A stretch of 9,582 nt of DNA from Aquificaceae bacterium (GTDB lineage: Bacteria > Aquificota > Aquificia > Aquificales > Aquificaceae), in contig JALWEK010000074.1 in assembly GCA_027014185.1 (NCBI GenBank), positions 1 to 9,582 on the forward strand, given 5' to 3'. Each line of letters opens with the position of its first letter. Position 1 is the first letter of the stretch. The notes under the pieces were generated by a model that saw only the letters and a list, made by a program, of their open reading frames with translations, made no database searches and had not been told where the DNA came from. The translations under genes were made by a program, and so were the position numbers. Positions 6,883 to 9,582 of this stretch are shown here, piece after piece.

Positions 6883-6888
6883 TATACT
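6883..6888 (+). promoter_or_regulatory. Probable -10 box of the HxlR regulator gene
   Basis: TATACT stands 29 bases before the ATG at 6917 and is the best -10 in the gap on this strand. A CTGTCA 19 bases upstream (6858-6863) could be a weak -35. The box is inside the left arm of the proposed operator, as expected for autorepression. The start would be near 6895. Confidence 0.4.
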
Positions 6889-6909
6889 ATCCTTTAGTAT
6901 ACTAAAGGA
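6883..6909. promoter_or_regulatory. Palindromic operator of HxlR type (TACT-N7-AGTA plus a perfect 20 bp palindrome)
   Basis: Two nested symmetric elements are visible. First, TATACTA (6883-6889) and TAGTATA (6895-6901) form an inverted repeat with a 5-base spacer, which contains TACT-N7-AGTA (6885-6899). From memory, that is the operator consensus of the quinone-sensing DUF24/HxlR regulators YodB and CatR. Second, TCCTTTAGTATACTAAAGGA (6890-6909) is a perfect 20 bp palindrome reaching into the Shine-Dalgarno of the regulator gene. Together they cover the probable -10, transcription start and ribosome site of the hxlR-type gene and lie just upstream of the divergent operon promoter. Confidence 0.7.
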
Positions 6910-6916
6910 GGAAAAT

Positions 6917-7264
6917 ATGGAACTGAATGGCAGGAAGTACCACTGCCCGGTTGAGCTCGTTATAGAGCTGATAAGCGGTAAGTGGAAGCTCCTTATACTA
7001 AGGGAACTCATTTCCGGAACGAAGAGGTTCTCTCATCTCCAGAGGTCAATCCCTGGTATAACCCAGAAGATGCTTACAAAACAGCTTAGGGAGCTGGAGA
7101 GAGCGGGGCTGGTAGAGAGGAATGTCTATCCGGAGGTTCCCCCGAGGGTAGAGTACAGCCTTACCAAATTGGGGAGGAGTCTGGAAGAGATATTTAACGC
7201 CATGCACAGATGGGGTGAGAGGTACATGAAGGAGATGGGGGCTACCGGGGGAACTTCCAAGTAG
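6917..7264 (+). CDS. HxlR/DUF24-family winged-helix transcription regulator
   Basis: A 115-residue regulator of the HxlR family, whose members bind palindromic DNA as dimers and often sense thiol-reactive compounds, quinones or aldehydes. The family core is clear: CPVELVIELISGKWKLLILREL (10-31), FSHLQRSIPGITQKMLTKQLRELERAGLVERNVYPEVPPRVEYSLTKLG (38-86) with recognition helix and wing, and the C-terminal dimer helix FNAMHRWGERY. Cys10 is the only cysteine and sits at the conserved N-terminal position used as redox switch by YodB, CatR and HypR. ATG 6917 follows AAAGGAGG by 5 bases; in-frame upstream codons would run through the operator and are not coding. The gene is divergent from the dioxygenase operon, so that operon and its own gene are the likely targets. 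Its stop is 7 bp from the convergent alcohol dehydrogenase. The sensed signal is inferred. Confidence 0.92.
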   Translation: MELNGRKYHCPVELVIELISGKWKLLILRELISGTKRFSHLQRSIPGITQKMLTKQLRELERAGLVERNVYPEVPPRVEYSLTKLGRSLEEIFNAMHRWGERYMKEMGATGGTSK

Positions 7265-7271
7265 GCTTTTA

Positions 7272-8278
7272 CTAAACCATCTTCAGGACCGCCCTCAGCC
7301 CCACCTCTCCCCTCCTCACCCTGTCGAGAACCTCGTTCACCTTCTCGAAGGGGTGGACTTCTATGAGGGGCTTTATCCCGAAGTCTGCCGAGAACCGGAG
7401 GGTTTCCCTAAGGAGCTTCCTACCACCCACCGCAGAGCCAGTAACGACTATCCTCTTGGTGATGAGGTCGAAGGGGGCTACCTGTATAGGCTCCTGGGCA
7501 GCACCCACCACCGAGAGCCTCCCCCTCGGGGCGAGACCCTCCACTAGGGGCTGTATAGCCTCAGCCCTGAATACCGTGGTCAGTATTACGTCCGCACCTC
7601 CCAGTTTCTTTAGCTCCTCTACAGGATCCACCTTTGAGGTGTCTATGAAGTGATCCGCTCCGAGCTCCCTTGCCAGCTTTTCCTTTCTGGACGAGTGGCT
7701 TATGGCCACGACCCTGGCACCCATCGCTTTGGCATACTGAATGGCGAGATGCCCGAGTCCTCCTACACCCTGAACGGCGACGAGCTCATCGGGCTTTACG
7801 TTCAGATGCTTCAGGGCCGCGTATACGGTAACGCCGGCACAGAATAGAGGAGCAGCGTAGGCTAGGTCGAGTTTCTCCGGTATCTTGGTTACGAACCTCC
7901 CCGGTACCTTCATGTACTCTGCGTACCCTCCCTGCTTCGTTATCCCGGTTATCTCGTGGTTCGGACACAGGGGTTCGTCTCCCTCAACACAGTAATCGCA
8001 GACCTCGCAGGAGGAGTATATCCAGGGCATGCCGACCGGATCTCCCTCCTTTATCCAGCTCACATTCTTACCAACCCTGACCGCTATCCCCGCAACCTCA
8101 TGTCCGGGAACCGTTGGGTAGATCACCCAGTCGGACCAGTCCCCATCGACTATATGAAGGTCGCTGTGGCACACCCCGCAGTAGTGAACCTTTATGAGCA
8201 CCTCGTCCTCGCTTATCTCGGGCACGTTCCACTCCTCGAAGACGAGGGGTTTCTTAGGCTCTTTGCAGACCGCTACCT

Positions 8279-8282
<4 letters not shown>
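7272..8282 (-). CDS. Zinc-dependent alcohol dehydrogenase (medium-chain family)
   Basis: A complete 336-residue medium-chain dehydrogenase that interconverts alcohols and aldehydes. Catalytic zinc ligands are Cys38 (GVCHSDLH), His61 with Glu62 (PGHE) and Cys148 (LFCAGVTVY). The structural zinc site is complete: Cys92, Cys95, Cys98 and Cys106. The nucleotide fold has GVGGLG (172-177). After the second strand the sequence is AISHSSRKEK rather than an acidic residue, which hints at NADP(H) use, though this is weak. The start at 8282 has a strong GAGGAGGTG 6 bases upstream and overlaps the stop of the decayed old yellow enzyme frame by 4 bp (ATGA), so the two were once translationally coupled. 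It converges on the HxlR gene. Aldehyde detoxification is plausible given the neighbours; fermentative alcohol metabolism is the alternative. Confidence 0.94.

Positions 8283-9582
<1,300 letters not shown>

Noticed and set aside
6812..6916. Longer N-terminus for the HxlR regulator
   Set aside because: The stretch holds the divergent promoter and the operator; ATG 6917 with AAAGGAGG gives the normal family length.
7262..7300. Bidirectional terminator between the HxlR gene and the dehydrogenase
   Set aside because: Only a short T run is visible and I find no GC-rich inverted repeat next to it.

Overview
The window reads as part of a compact bacterial chromosome from a thermophile, most likely of the Aquificales type. 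This lineage call is an inference from four things: strong use of ATA, AGA and AGG codons, proteins rich in Glu, Lys and Arg, a bacterial NurA nuclease, and an aspartate aminotransferase that resembles my recollection of the Aquifex enzyme. Genes are packed with 1-23 bp overlaps, and no stretch over 300 bases lacks a gene, intact or decayed. I saw no tRNA, rRNA, CRISPR array, insertion sequence or clear hairpin terminator.

Layout, left to right. At 1-396 (+) is the C-terminal part of a family 4 (Fe-S) uracil-DNA glycosylase. It converges on nurA (393-1376, -), and both stop codons lie in one CTAG. nurA follows obg (1354-2385, -) with a 23 bp overlap. Divergent from obg is a PAS-PAS-GGDEF diguanylate cyclase (about 2445-3689, +). 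Its predicted promoter interlocks with the obg promoter in a gap of only 59 bp. The cyclase converges with a 9 bp overlap on aspC (3681-4859, -).

Upstream of aspC on the same strand is a tight four-gene run, 4874-6813 (-). In transcription order it holds a four-helix membrane protein, a CDGSH iron-sulfur protein, a class I SAM methyltransferase and a LigB/DODA-type extradiol dioxygenase. It has a strong sigma70-type promoter (TTGACA-16-TAGAAT) and is divergent from an HxlR/DUF24 regulator (6917-7264, +) with one N-terminal Cys. The gap holds a perfect 20 bp palindrome and a TACT-N7-AGTA element, the operator form known for the quinone sensors YodB and CatR of Bacillus. The gene set also parallels the YodB/CatR-controlled catDE operon (small membrane protein plus ring-cleaving dioxygenase). 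I propose a thiol- or quinone-responsive catechol/electrophile detoxification module. This is the most interesting system in the window.

Converging on the regulator is a second minus-strand group. It contains the end of a coiled-coil protein (9237-9582), a decayed old yellow enzyme (8279-9237) with several frameshifts, a stop and deletions, and an intact zinc alcohol dehydrogenase (7272-8282). Old yellow enzymes and Zn-dehydrogenases also act on reactive carbonyls and electrophiles, so the neighbourhood shares a theme even though one member has been lost.
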